A stretch of 64,000 nucleotides of DNA, taken from positions 91,000 to 154,999 of the forward strand of contig CDMY01000405.1 of assembly GCA_001179505.1 (NCBI GenBank), in the 5' to 3' direction. Positions within the stretch are counted from its first letter, which is position 1, and each line of letters starts with the position of its first letter. The stretch comes from Vitrella brassicaformis (taxonomy: Eukaryota > Sar > Vitrellaceae). Both the position numbers and the translations under genes were made by a program. Below the pieces are notes generated by a model. The model saw only the letters and a list, made by a program, of their open reading frames with translations. It was not told the DNA's origin and did no database searches. Of this stretch, positions 32,881-44,424 are shown piece by piece.

Positions 32881-33713
32881 TCACTGCCGGCCCTCGATGA
32901 TGTCCTTGACCCTCCACCAGGCGCCTCCCAGCTTGACGTTGTTGTAGCCAGCCTGCTGCAGGGCCTTGGTCGCCATCGACGAACGCACGCCCTCCCTGCA
33001 CACAGCAACCACACAAACAACGGGCATTGGGCGTCCCCAGCGTCTTGGATGTCAGGTGCTGAGGCGGGGCCCACCAGCAGAAGACGACAATCTCGGTGTC
33101 CTTGTCAATAAGGGGCCCCCCCGAGGCGGCCGCCACGGGCTGGTGGGCGTTCAGGGTGCTCACCAATACCGGCATGGGCATGTTCAGGGCACCCGGAGCG
33201 CTGCACGCAACACACACAGAGTGGACAGTCAGAGCTCTTGTGGCCGTGTCTCCGCTTCCTGTGGGCGCCTCACCTGCCGCGCTGGTACTCGCTGGGAGTC
33301 CTGACATCCAGGAGCACGGCGCCCTTCTCGTAGTCCTTGAGGATGTCGTCAGCAGTGGCCACGGGCGGCGTCCAGAGGTAGAGTGCCATGGCGGTAGCGA
33401 CGGCCATGAGCGGCAGGTAGTCCATGTAGGAGGCCTTGCCCGTCGTCAGCTGGTAGGCGTCCCACTCGGGCGTGTAGGGCTCGAAGGTCGGGATGGCGCT
33501 CTCGAGGCCTGGCTTGGGGAACATGATGGTCTCGGTGCTGGACCAGGGGTGGTACATGGTCATGCCCTGCCGGCTGCTGGGGGGGGCGTGGCGCTTGTGG
33601 AGGCGCTGGAGCGGCTTGCTGACGGGACTCACAAACGCTGCATCGTCAAGGACAGCCGCACGGCACGCCAGCGGAGAGATCAGCAAGATGGCAGCGAGCA
33701 CGGAAGTCATCAT
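32881..33713 (-). CDS. Rhodanese-domain protein with secretory leader, possibly plastid-targeted
   Basis: Model: complement(join(32881..32995,33075..33200,33274..33713)), 226 residues. Residues 1-20 (MMTSVLAAILLISPLACRAA) look like a signal peptide, followed by a basic, Ser/Pro-rich stretch with an early Phe. That is the bipartite leader style of complex plastids. One membrane span, YLPLMAVATAMALYLW, precedes the catalytic domain. The rhodanese domain begins DILKDYEKGAVLLDVRTPSE and carries the six-residue active loop CWEGVR with its Cys intact, then GYNNVKLGGAWWRVKD. Rhodaneses move sul­fur or bind redox partners. Membrane-anchored rhodanese-like proteins occur in thylakoids of plants. Predicted active; the location is inference. 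Confidence 0.87.
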
Positions 33714-33853
33714 GATGTACGAGAATGAGGCGGAGTGGCGGAGGAGGCTGACAAACTATTCCCAAGTGGCGATTCCGGTTCTGTCTGCTGACCAGTGATT
33801 GTGGGTGTTTCCGCGGATATGAAACCCTAGACCCTAAGCCCTACGGATCTGCG
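33714..33853. promoter_or_regulatory. 140-bp divergent region with telo-box
   Basis: Start-to-start gap between the rhodanese (minus) and Cys-rich protein (plus) genes. AAACCCTA at 33822-33829 is followed by GACCCTAAGCCCTA, a short interstitial telomere-like run 25 bp before the plus start codon. Confidence 0.5.
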
Positions 33854-34520
33854 ATGTCGTTGATTTTCTGGATCCTTCCAGTGCTGCTACTGCTCTCTCG
33901 ATGCGCTGCCTTGCAGCACGCGAAGGTTCTGCACTCGAAATCGCTGTTTGCAAAGGTACTAGTACTCAGCGTGATGCCATATGATGCCGCTCTTTTGTGG
34001 TGTGTTCGCAGGCCCAGGGGAAGATCAATGACACTACAGGCACCGATGGCCGATGGAAGCAGGCCCCCGGTGACTTCCACAGTGCGGTCCAAGGAATGGT
34101 ATGTACGATTGCAACAGACACGGAAGACACGGACAGTGTGGGACATCCCTGCCTTGTCGGGCGTGTGTGTGCTTGATAGACAGGTGCGTTTGAGGGAGAC
34201 CGCCCTTCACAGGTCTGGCAGGGCGATGGCTGGCTCGTCGATGGCGAGAGAGTCGGCAACACATGCACGGTAATCAAGAAGGACGGGCAGGCGTAGATCT
34301 ACTTAACCAATTCCTGGCGTAGATGTGGTGACTGTGTTCGGTTCATATTGTTTCCCCAGCTGCCTCGCTGCATGGTGGAGTGCATTCAGTCCGTGTCGTG
34401 CCTCGAGAGCATGTGCAGCAGTCCCACATACAAGTGCAAGGACTCCGACTACAACACACCCTACGACCGGTGCTGCAAGGTACCCAATGCATCCATCCAT
34501 CCATCCATCCATCCATCCAT

Positions 34521-34553
<33 letters not shown>

Positions 34554-34914
34554 CTGCCCATCTGCCCAGCGTTCGAGCGCACCAGCTGTCCCTGCATCCA
34601 CGGCCCCTCCGACGCCCACAAGACCACCTCCAAGTCCGTCTGCAGGCCCGATTGTGACGGCACCGCCTGTGGTCGATAAGGCCCCTCCTGCGGTCACCAC
34701 GGCTGCCCCCTTGGTCATTGGGATTGGAGGGACAAGAACGGTATCAGGCCAGAGCAGCCAGAGCATGATGACAGATGACGTCATGTGTTGCTCTGTTATT
34801 CGGTCTCGTCAGGGCGGAGGGAGGCCCATCCATCGGGCATTGTCAAAGCGTATGGGGCACTTAGAGCCATTGCAGGTGGAGGGGAGGAGGGGCAGGATGG
34901 TAAACAATGGATAG
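33854..34914 (+). CDS. Small secreted Cys-rich protein with Pro/Thr-rich tail
   Basis: Model: join(33854..33955,34012..34098,34180..34269,34360..34479,34570..34914), 247 residues. Residues 1-20 (MSLIFWILPVLLLLSRCAAL) are a clear signal peptide. The middle reads GDRPSQVWQGDGWLVDGERV. Exon 4 packs eight Cys in about 40 residues (CMVECIQSVSCLESMC, then CKDSDY and DRCCK), suggesting a disulfide-bonded extracellular module. Exon 5 in phase 0 is Pro/Thr/Ala-rich, mucin-like. A rival reading of exon 5 (AFERTSCPCIHGPSD, ending at 34677) is also Cys-rich but would need a different phase. An intron of CATC and CA repeats makes this junction hard to settle. I do not recognise a family. Confidence 0.6.
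34494..34551. repeat. (CATC)n then (CA)n compound microsatellite
   Basis: It fills most of the last intron of the Cys-rich protein gene. Confidence 0.9.
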
Positions 34915-35267
34915 ATAGTTCAGCATTGCCTGACTGTCTGCATCCATACATGCATGGCAGACAGGCAGGCACATGGCCAATCCTTCGAGGAGACAGGGAG
35001 AGAGAGAGAGATCGCACGAATGATAAGTCACTGGTTTTAGGCTTTGCACGGCGCATATACAGTGATACATACGATGACGAATTGAGGTCAACACCCATGT
35101 GTGGATCCAATTCTCCAGCCCCCCAGCGGTCTCGACTGCCCCCAATTCGAAAACCCCCTTCCATTTGGTTCTCTCCAAAAGCCCCGCCGCAGGATGCATC
35201 TGCCCATCGCTGTGACCAGAAGAGAAGAAGGGGATCCGACAAAGGCGCAGGCAAGCCAATCAAACCA
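34915..35267. other. Intergenic region between tandem plus-strand genes
   Basis: About 350 bp. Likely 3' UTR of the Cys-rich gene and 5' region of the prominin-like gene. The frame of the next gene stays open back to about 35100, so its start could lie further upstream. Confidence 0.5.
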
Positions 35268-38200
35268 AATGATGGGAAGTGATCACGCAGGAACTGATGC
35301 ACTGTCTGTTGTTGGTCTCGCCAAGGGCACCACACCACGCCGTCGCTCACTGCGAACTCCGGAAGCCACACCTGATGCACTCCGAGCGTGGCAAAGACAA
35401 GCTGAAGCTGAACCAGATGACTACAAATACCACGGAAGGCCTCACATCAGCCCGTGGTCCCTCTGGTGCTTCCGGCGATCGCGAGCGGATAAGAAGCGGG
35501 CAATGGATGCGGATGACTGCGTGTTTGCACTGGCTGTTGCGCTCTGGATTGCGCTGCTCACTATCACGGCATTTCTTGTCGCAAGGGGGCTCTTCGCGCC
35601 TGTGGAGCAGGGTAGGAAGAAACATGCGCTGGATTCTGTCGGTTTGTTCCTCAAACTGGGCTGTGCTTGCACTCAGGTGGTCTGGGGGCCTTTCATCCTC
35701 GCCTTCTCATGAGAGCCAAGCAAAGGAAAGTCATCGCTGGGCGGGACGATGCACTCACAAATGAGATGAAGACCATATGCAGCATCAGGCCAAGGAAAGT
35801 AAGTGTCTTCCTTTGGGGGATGACGCCTTCGCTGGTGTTTCTGTGTGCAGCTTTTATTTGTCGAACATGGCGCTGGCAGGAAGTTTGGAAGGGCAGTGGC
35901 GCCCCGGCTGTCTAAGAACAGAGGTGAGGACTTGTGAAAACCCAGAACCTCTATCGAGGACCATTGACGTGCGTGAGACATCAGACAATGCGCTGAAGCC
36001 TCTCATGGGTACCATTCTGGAAGAAATCCTGGCCTCTGGCAAAGGGCAAACGATCACGGGGTCTTCCATCGCCACGGGCGCTTATACGGTGCGCCTGCTG
36101 GACCAATGCAGCAGATCACGTGACTAACTTGCATACGTTGATGCCCTTGATGTCTCAGGTGAGCCTGGTGCCTTATCTTTTCCCCGTCCTCGCAGCAATT
36201 GCTCTCGCATTGGTGTGCTGGCCCATCTCCGGTTTCGCTCTCTGCTGCAGGGGCTTCAGGAGGTAAACGGCGCCTGAGGATGATTTGAATTCGAAAGAAG
36301 GCTTGTTTTGCCGTCTCGTGCCTTCAGAAACTTGTTCAACTGCTGTCAGGGCCGTGCACGGCCACGCAAGGGCATATGTGCCCGATATGGAGCCCTCGCG
36401 ATTTCGATCGCAGTAACGGTCGGCTTCATCGCCTTCATTGTCGGTGCCATCTCTTGGGGCATCTCAATTGGCAACGGGTGAGAGAGAAGGCAAAAACGCG
36501 ATGCATGATGGAAAGGACCCAGCATCCACCGATTGTCTTTTCCTTAGTCTGACGACTTCCCTGTGCTCTATTTATCGCTTTGCCGACGAGAGCCTGAACG
36601 GCAGCCCTCCCAACACGTCTCAGCCCTTCATTGGCATATTCCCAGCAGTGCAGACGTATGCAGGTGGTACAGAGCTAGTCAAGTATCTGCATTACGTGTT
36701 CATCTCGATGTGTGCTGTGGTTGCGTGTTCATGTCAGTGTCGACTTCGTCTTCAAGGATCTGAAGTCCACAACCAAGGGAGGGCTGATAGATCGCATTGC
36801 CACGCTTATCTTCGGCACGCTGGTCTTCGACACAGGTGATAAGACATGGATGCCTGCATACAACATGGAACTCTGCTGTGTCTCCGTCTTCCACGCTATT
36901 TGTTCCAGAGAAGGAGAATCTGATCGATTCTATGAAGTTTATGTCCGATGTATTGGATAACAAGCGCAACGACCTCTCTGCCGTCAGCGATTCCGACCGC
37001 AAGAGTTATCACGTCTGCATCTTCTGCCAGGTTTGCGCAGTATTCCTCGACCCCATCAGGAAGGCACTGGACAGGGGCCTCACTAAGGCGCTGAGCGACG
37101 TACTTGACACGGTGCGGAGGTACCTGACAACTGGATCGCAAGAGCTGGACGTGAGTCATGATCCCCTGGCAAAGCCTAAATGGATGCTGACACGGTTCTG
37201 CTCTTCCCATGCAGGAGATCTTGGCGGAGCTCGGCAGTTTTGACATGGCTGAGGTCTCCCACCGCACAAGCGCGCTGCTTGACGGATACCTCAATGCATA
37301 TGTCCCGATGGTAAAACACGAGCAATTTGCGGTCCTTCATGGAAGCCCGTCCGTGTGTCTCCCACAGATCCTTCAATGGGAAGGGGTCCTTTTCTGGGTG
37401 TTCAACTCAATCGCATTGGTTGGAGCCGTCCTTGCACTGGCCGGTGCGTCGAGGCAAAGAGACACCTTGCAGCCATCCATCGTTGTCTACAGGCCTCGCA
37501 TACATTATCATTCTGACCTTTCGCAAGCACAAACCCTTGCCCACGTGGCCGGCTGCAATTCTCTGGTGCTTGTTCCTCGTCTACGCAATACTGGGTACAT
37601 AGTGTGTGTGTGTGTGTGAATGTATGCATTGACTTCCATGAATTGTCTGTCGGTTTGTCTGTCGGTCTGTCTGTCTGTCGGTCTGTCTGTCTGTCTGTCT
37701 GTGTCCCTGTAGCTCTCCTGTTTGGTGGCATCATGCTCTTCCTGATGATATTCCTGTCCGACACGTGTGGATGGATCAGGGAGGAACTGATGACCAAAGA
37801 GGGCTGGGACCGATATGAGGAGACTCTTGAGTCCATCGATCCTCGAGCACTCAACGTTGCCAAACAGGTGAGCCAGTATGTGTGAGAAGCGGCGCGATAG
37901 GCATCTTCGATGACGCTTGTTGCCTCATTCTAGTGTCTCACGCCGTCTGGCGAGGGTGACTTGCTGAAAGCTCTCGGGCTAAGTGGTGGGATGTCATATG
38001 TAATTAAAACACTGCCTACCTCACCAATGTTGGTCGTGCAGAGCAGCTAAATTTCACTCAACTTGTGGACGAGCAGCTCAATGCCTTAGCCGAGGCGTAA
38101 GGAAGGCGTGATGGCACAAAGGATAGGCGAAGGCTTGTGATAGCGTATCCCTGTCCGCTTCTCAGGCCAGTGCCTGCTGTCAGTGAATCCGACCTACAGC

Positions 38201-40652
38201 TGGTATATGCTATGCCAACACATTCATGCCTCGCAATCTTCTTGCGCCCATTGCAGCTTACCAACGCAGCCCGCGACCTCAGCCACATGTTCCTTCCTGA
38301 CAGCGTCTCAGCAAACGCAGTAGGCAGCCACCAGCGGACCAGACGCAGTGTTGTTATCATGGTTTTTTCTCAGGAGAATCCCTCTGTGGGTCTTGCGGCA
38401 GCAGCCCCCCTTTTCATGGCTTCCGGCGTGCAAAACGAGACGCTGAAAGCGGATTTCACACTGCTCAAAATGGCACTGGAGGGCAGTCAAAGTGAGCGAA
38501 GACAAAATATGTCGGACCAGATATCATGGTGTCGTCTCTTTGTTTCCGTGATGGAAGTCGCCAGCGAGGCGGCCAAGTTTCTGCTGGGAGAGGGCGACAC
38601 TGTGAGCATCCCTGGTCTGCGGGACTTGGAACCGGAGATATCTCCCTTTTACTTCGACTCATTGCACCGTGAGCAGCAGGGAGGCACATACACAACAACA
38701 ATACACGTGTCTGTCTCCTCTTCGACGCAGCTTCGCCAAAGCCGAGTGACCCAGCGGATGAGTACCGCGTCACTGCTCGATTTGATCACGATGTATGCCT
38801 CGGAGACACAACACAGTCGCAACATGAACCTCATCTCTCTCACTCTGATGCAGAGCTCCATAGTGGCGACAGTGGCGTCACAGGCAAGATCGTCGCCAAT
38901 CGACGCGGTCGTTGATATAAACGTAAGGCACCCGTTGCTCCGTCCAGACGCCATCGCCTGCCTTCCTCTCTGCCTGGCTGCGCCATCCATCCACCGACAC
39001 TGTCTTGGCATCTCAGGATGAAACGAAGTTGAGTGCCACCCTTTGGTGGGCCGTCCGCAAGCAGGTTGGTAAACTTGCAGCTATGTGTGTGAATGATGTC
39101 TCTTGCACATCATGTCAGCCGTCCCTTCTGTTCTCGTTCCATCTCTCAGCGTGTGGTCGACCCTACCATCACTCTCTTCTGGTGCCCGGAGCCACCTTCC
39201 GGCTTCGACAGAAGACGGCGGGATTTGCAAGTGGACGTCAGCCCTGCCGTCATCCCCCCTCCACCAGACGTACCTTATGTGCTGTCGCCCATCTCCCCGC
39301 CTGACATTCAGCCGCCCGATCTGCCGGATGAAGCTGACGGGATCATCGGAGGAGGCGGTGGTCCTGGGGGAGGTGATGTTCGAACGACGGTCGAGTCTTG
39401 TGACTGGGAAGAATTCGTGGTCTTCATGATGAACCTTACCTCGCACGTGCTAGACAATGTATGCGGGAAGGTGCTGACAGCGATAAATGACGAGATGCGT
39501 TCCTTGTGTGTTAAGGCTCTCGATTTCCTGGCGGCTGCGGCTAGTGCCAAGGATGACATTGTTGGAGGGCTGAGGGAGATCGTACAGGGTGAGCAAGAAA
39601 AAGAGGCAAGGGAATTCGTGCCAGTCGCTGCGTCCCTGCAGAGTTGCTCGATCGCGTTCTCGCCCTGGTTGAAGGAGTGAACTGCAGTGACCACGCACAC
39701 AAGCGGCAGACACAGCATTCACCAGTCTCTGGATGTGTGTCGCGCAGAGGTCTTGTATCGTGGCGTCACTGCCGTCGTGGAGCCCCTCTGCGAGGAGCTC
39801 GTTCCAAACACGGTGAACAGAACAGGACAAGATCATACAGCCACGACAAGACCATCCAGCTGCCCTGTCCTCACATGTCTCGGCGAGTCTGTTTCTGGTG
39901 CTCAGCTGCTAGTCGCCCTCAGTTGGGTGATTCTGGGCCTACATTCGATGGTTGCATTTGCAGTGCTCTTCCCGGTCAGTCAAACAGTCACGTCAGTCAG
40001 TCAGTCAGTCAGTCACCCTTCCTTTCTTGGTGTTGGTCAGCTGTGGAGGTACTATATTGACCTGCACCAGTGGCAGCAATGGCGAGAAGAGAGTAAGTAT
40101 CGATCGACTCCTCGTTTGTTTGGTATGTCCACTGCCTGCCTCTCTGCACCTGTCTCTCTGTCCACCACAGGACACAGACCCGATGCATCCCTTTCACCAT
40201 TTATGCCGGCAATAGCGGGTCAAGAGCAGAACGGCAGGCAGCAAGAGGACGAGGGGCTGCCTGCAGCCCAGGCGGACAACGACAATCCAGAAGATCGCCG
40301 CACTTTCCTTAGCACCCTCTCACGCCACCTGCGTTCTGCCATCAAAAGGAGACACGAGGGAGAAAACGAGGCCGAGCCAAGGGAGAGCGGCTTCTTACGC
40401 TTAGCACCTCGCTCGCGATCAAGTCCACCGACAAGACAAGAGACGGCTAATCAACAACCACTTCCTTCTCCGCCTCCCCTCCCCGGGCCAATCGGTGTGT
40501 CTCGTGCGGCTCCTCTGGTGCACTCGGTCTCGTCGAGTGCCCTGGATGTGATGCAGATGCAGCCAAGAGAGGACATTCCACTGGCGTCTCCAATCTCACT
40601 TGCTCGGAGACAATCACTAATTTGGCCCAATCGGCATCATGGGGAAGGTTGA
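35268..40652 (+). CDS. Prominin-like multi-span membrane glycoprotein
   Basis: Model, 27 exons: join(35268..35611,35677..35798,35851..35923,35946..36088,36159..36262,36328..36477,36548..36655,36738..36837,36909..37150,37215..37310,37368..37443,37493..37594,37713..37867,37934..37985,38042..38096,38165..38202,38257..38319,38374..38491,38558..38668,38731..38792,38854..38922,39017..39064,39150..39588,39643..39686,39748..39974,40041..40092,40171..40652), 1,224 residues. Layout matches prominins (five spans, two large outer loops): an N-terminal signal-anchor (ALAVALWIALLTITAFLV), a span followed by a Cys cluster (ISGFALCCRGFRR), a second span (VTVGFIAFIVGAISWGI), a long loop, two spans joined by a short basic turn (RKHKPLPTW), another long loop with N-glycosylation sites, and a last span (LVALSWVILGLHSMVAF). 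A Ser/Arg-rich cytosolic tail of about 165 residues follows. Prominins organise membrane protrusions and bind cholesterol. Tweety-type proteins are the main alternative. The start codon and the 22-nt intron are the weakest points. Confidence 0.75.
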
Positions 40653-41255
40653 GGGCTGATGACGTCGCTGAAGGGGGGCCGATGAGGAGAAATGCACAGG
40701 ACGCATCGATATCTGGCCGAGGCATGGCGAGGGGGCGACAGGTATGATGGGGGGAGACATCATGTGCTGTTTAAGATGTTCCTTGCGGATAGATCTAAGG
40801 CCTCTGTATTTGTTAAGGCCTGCTGTGTACGTATTGTATTCCAGCAGGCTGTATGCGTTTGTGATATGGAACATGATGTATACGTAATGCATGTAATGTA
40901 TATGACCTCAGTGATGGATGGTTTGGGTGCTTTTGTTGTTGGGGCGGCCGTCCGTGGGTGTGGTGTGTGAGCTGGTATTATCCCATCAGTCAGTCATGCA
41001 TTCACTCACTCACTGACCAACATGCACTGTCCGCACGCACACGCCCACGCACGCACACACGCACAGGTCGTCCGCCGTGCCACACACAGAGGGAAGACGG
41101 GACGCCACATGCAGTCAGGCAGACATATAGACAACTAAGGCCTTTCCTTCCGTCCATGCGGATGCACGGGACACACAATCTGATATCCACACGCCAGCCA
41201 GCTGTCTAGCTCTCAGCGACCCACTCCGCCGCCCCAACGCTCCTCCATGCCTGGC

Positions 41256-41286
<31 letters not shown>

Positions 41287-41365
41287 GGGCACACACAACA
41301 GCACAGTCCGTCGAGGAAGGCCTGCCACCCTGGCTGCGCGTCTGCCTAACTGCTTACTTGGTTGT
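40653..41365. other. Convergent intergenic region
   Basis: About 710 bp between the prominin-like and MGNAQS genes, with CA and CAGA repeats (for example 41260-41285). No supported gene. Confidence 0.55.
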
Positions 41366-44234
41366 CTATTTGTGTGTGTTGTCCTTCTCGCCTCCTCCCT
41401 CCTCCGCTACCGCCATTGCCGCATCCTCTGCCAATCCATCCACACAACCACACAGACACACAGACAGAGGGAGGGAGGGTGGGAGGAGTGTGCCGAATGT
41501 GTGAAGTGCAGACAGATATACACACACGGGTGGGTGGGATGAATGGTGGGTGGGCACACCGCTCACGAACGAATGAACCAGTGTTTGCGATGGCCGAGGC
41601 ATCGTCATCGTCTTCGGTGTCCGTGTCATGACTCGCGCTGCTGTGGTCATGTGTGGACACATTCCCCCCACCGCCCTCCGCCGCCCCGCCACCGGGCGAG
41701 CTGCTCGTGTCATCGTCATCATCTAGCCCTATTATGAGACCTAGCCAACGGGAGAGCACTGCACACACACACACACACAGACGGACAGACAGACTCATGG
41801 GTCCATGTGTGCAACACATTTCGCGCCCTTCTGTCTGTCTGTCTGTCTCTCTGTCTGTCTGTGCCCTCGCTCGTGGGGATCCGTGCGTACGGACATGCGT
41901 ATGACTGAGGTTGCGTCTGCGCGAGGAGAAGCTCGTCGTCCGCGACACACGCCGGTGGCTCTGTTGTGACAAACACCACCTCAACTGCACACTCTCACAC
42001 ACACAAACAGACAGACAGACAGGCCAAGAGCCAGACAGAGCCAGAAATAAGAGCATAGACACACCCGCCCATCAACCCGCCCACCCACTGACGGACCTTC
42101 TTGATCGTCGAGAGGTCTCTCCCTGACGCCGAAGACCGCGGCGAAGGGGTGGTCCAGCGGCGTCAGCACCGCATACCGATGGTACACATTGGCGGGGTAC
42201 TCCAGCGCCATGACGGCCGAGGCGCCTCTGACAAACGGACGGTGCACTGACCGGTCGAGCCGGGCCATCACGCCAGCATCTATCATATCGCTGCAGTCAG
42301 CCACCCAGACAATCAGGACAAAGCACCCATGACCAAGGCAGGCATCATTTGCAGCTCCATCCTTTACCCACACCCGCCCACTGACGGTTCTGATTCGCGT
42401 GACCCAGAGGCGCCCTTGATTCGGGTCGTGATGGTGTGCATGAGGTAGGACGAGAATGACGCCTCGATCACGTCTTCGTCCAGAACGTGGTCTTGAGCCT
42501 GGAGGAAGACGTTGATGCGGTGGGCCACGATGGGGTTGTGCGGGTCGGTGTGCTGCTGGAACCGGTGGTCGGCGGGGAGGGGCGGGGCCAGGCGGATCTG
42601 GAAGGCCTCCTCGTCCTTGATGGCACGCAGGCCGCAGCTGGCGTCGTCGAAGAGCTCGAACCGGCCCAGCTCGCCAAAGTCGACACGCCTGCCCACCATC
42701 TTCCACAGCGCCACCACACGGGGCTCAGCCAGAAACGCCTGTGGACGCAATAACCAATCAAAGAAATACCTCCCTCCCTCCCTGCCTCCGTCTATGGTGC
42801 ATTGCAGCACCAGATGACTTACCTGCTTGGTGCGATGCCTCTGGAGGTCCTCGCGCGTGATGATGGCCGGCAGCTGGCAGAAATCGCNNNNNNNNNNNNN
42901 NNNNNNNNNNNNNNNNNNNNNNNNNNNNNNNNNNNNNNNNNNNNNNNNNNNNNNNNNNNNNNNNNNNNNNNNNNNNNNNNNNNNNNNNNNNNNNNNNNNN
43001 NNNNNNNNNNNNNNNNNNNNNNNNNNNNNNNNNNNNNNNNNNNNNNNNNNNNNNNNNNNNNNNNNNNNNNNNNNNNNNNNNNNNNNNNNNNNNNNNNNNN
43101 NNNNNNNNNNNNNNNNNNNNNNNNNNNNNNNNNNNNNNNNNNNNNNNNNNNNNNNNNNNNNNNNNNNNNNNNNNNNNNNNNNNNNNNCCATGACGGCCGA
43201 GGCGCCTCTGACAAACGGACGGTGCACTGACCGGTCGAGCCGGGCCATCACGCCAGCATCTATCATATCGCTGCAGTCAGCCACCCAGACAATCAGGACA
43301 AAGCACCCATGACCAAGGCAGGCATCATTTGCAGCTCCATCCTTTACCCACACCCGCCCACTGACGGTTCTGATTCGCGTGACCCAGAGGCGCCCTTGAT
43401 TCGGGTCGTGATGGTGTGCATGAGGTAGGACGAGAATGACGCCTCGATCACGTCTTCGTCCAGAACGTGGTCTTGAGCCTGGAGGAAGACGTTGATGCGG
43501 TGGGCCACGATGGGGTTGTGCGGGTCGGTGTGCTGCTGGAACCGGTGGTCGACGGGGAGGGGCGGGGCCAGGCGGATCTGGAAGGCCTCCTCGTCCTTGA
43601 TGGCACGCAGGCCGCAGCTGGCGTCGTCGAAGAGCTCGAACCGGCCCAGCTCGCCAAAGTCGACACGCCTGCCCACCATCTTCCACAGCGCCACCACACG
43701 GGGCTCAGCTAGAAAAGCCTGTGGACGCAATAACAGATCAAACAAATGCCTCCCGCCCTCCCTGCCTCCCTCCCTGCCTCCCTCGATGGTGCATTGCACC
43801 ACCAGATGACATACTTGCTTGGTGCGATGCCTCTGGAGGTCCTCGCGAGTGATGATGGCCGGCAGCTGGCAGAACGCGCACTGGCTGGCGAGTCGCAGGG
43901 CGTCTGCCGCCTCGTCCCACCGCTGGTGCTCGACCAGCCACATGGCCTTGAGCGCCTCGGCGCCTTCCAGACCGTCGTGGGGGTCACCGAATGACACGAC
44001 AGAGTCCAGCCGTGTGCCGTCGTCGAGGTGCTTGGCCCGCAGCGCTCGGGTGAGCCGCTCGTTGAGGAGGCCAGGCGGGCTGTCGACGAGGAAGAGACCC
44101 GCTAAGCGAATGCTGCCGAGGTCCGCCATGCTGTACAGGGCATCGCGCTGGTCTTCGCGATGAATGAAATCCAGGCACTGGCCACGGAACGAAGGCCAAG
44201 CCCTGTCGGCGCTCCTGCTCTGCGCGTTTCCCAT
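41366..44234 (-). CDS. MGNAQS gene: unknown, possibly myristoylated protein, with internal duplication and gap
   Basis: Exons read leftward: 44234-43815; 43718-43366; an exon cut by the gap at 43188; after the gap a partial first-exon end (42887-42836), 42738-42386, 42290-42097, one starting 41984, an acidic Asp/Ser/Gly-rich exon near 41725-41580, and 41427-41366. Residues 1-7, MGNAQSR, fit an N-myristoylation signal. The body is helical and soluble with a Cys pair (QCAFCQLP) and FHSATT-free, unremarkable sequence I cannot assign. The tail ends EKDNTHK. The end of exon 1, exon 2 and the start of exon 3 appear twice, once on each side of the N gap, so the true single-copy gene may be shorter. 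The junction between the exon at 41984 and the acidic exon is not settled. Confidence 0.6.
42208..42887. repeat. Duplicated segment, left copy
   Basis: Matches 43188-43867 at a constant offset of 980 bases for most of its length. Exonic parts differ at only a few bases. The intron near 42739-42835 differs more, including small length changes. It ends where the N gap begins. Confidence 0.9.
42888..43187. other. Assembly gap (300 N)
   Basis: A run of 300 N between the two copies of the duplicated segment. A round length suggests a placeholder rather than a measured size. Confidence 0.99.
43188..43867. repeat. Duplicated segment, right copy
   Basis: Right-hand copy of 42208-42887. It is the copy whose first exon joins directly to the intact start of the gene at 44234. 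Confidence 0.9.
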
Positions 44235-44424
44235 CAGTCGGGTGATCAGGAGCTGTCTTTCTAACCTCTATCTATCTACTGCGAATGTCGTCCATTTTGC
44301 GACAAGGGGACTCTCTAACCCACTTCTGAGGTTGCGGCGGGCAGACGTCTCGTATGTGAATAAAGCTGATGAACTGCGTGGAGTTGATGAGTGACTTCCG
44401 TCTATCCTCGGATGCGTCAGATCT
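44235..44424. promoter_or_regulatory. 190-bp divergent region, MGNAQS / OTU genes
   Basis: Start-to-start gap. Its first 95 bp are shared with the flank of the frameshifted copy at 147-240, so the duplication carried the promoter side along. Confidence 0.45.

Noticed and set aside
34570-34677. Alternative Cys-rich ending of the secreted protein (AFERTSCPC...)
   Set aside because: It needs a phase-1 donor, but the preceding exon ends in phase 0 at its only good donor. Kept as a noted alternative.
39813-39859. Extra intron in the prominin-like gene between NT and the last membrane span
   Set aside because: No acceptor restores phase, and the frame is open straight through with an N-glycosylation site, so I kept one exon.
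41260-41285. Regular CAGA/CA arrays here and elsewhere, superficially like short repeat arrays
   Set aside because: They are simple tetranucleotide or dinucleotide microsatellites without spacers, so not CRISPR or similar.
42364-43686. 440-codon open frame spanning the N gap
   Set aside because: It is open only because N codons are not read as stops; the two ends are copies of the same exon.
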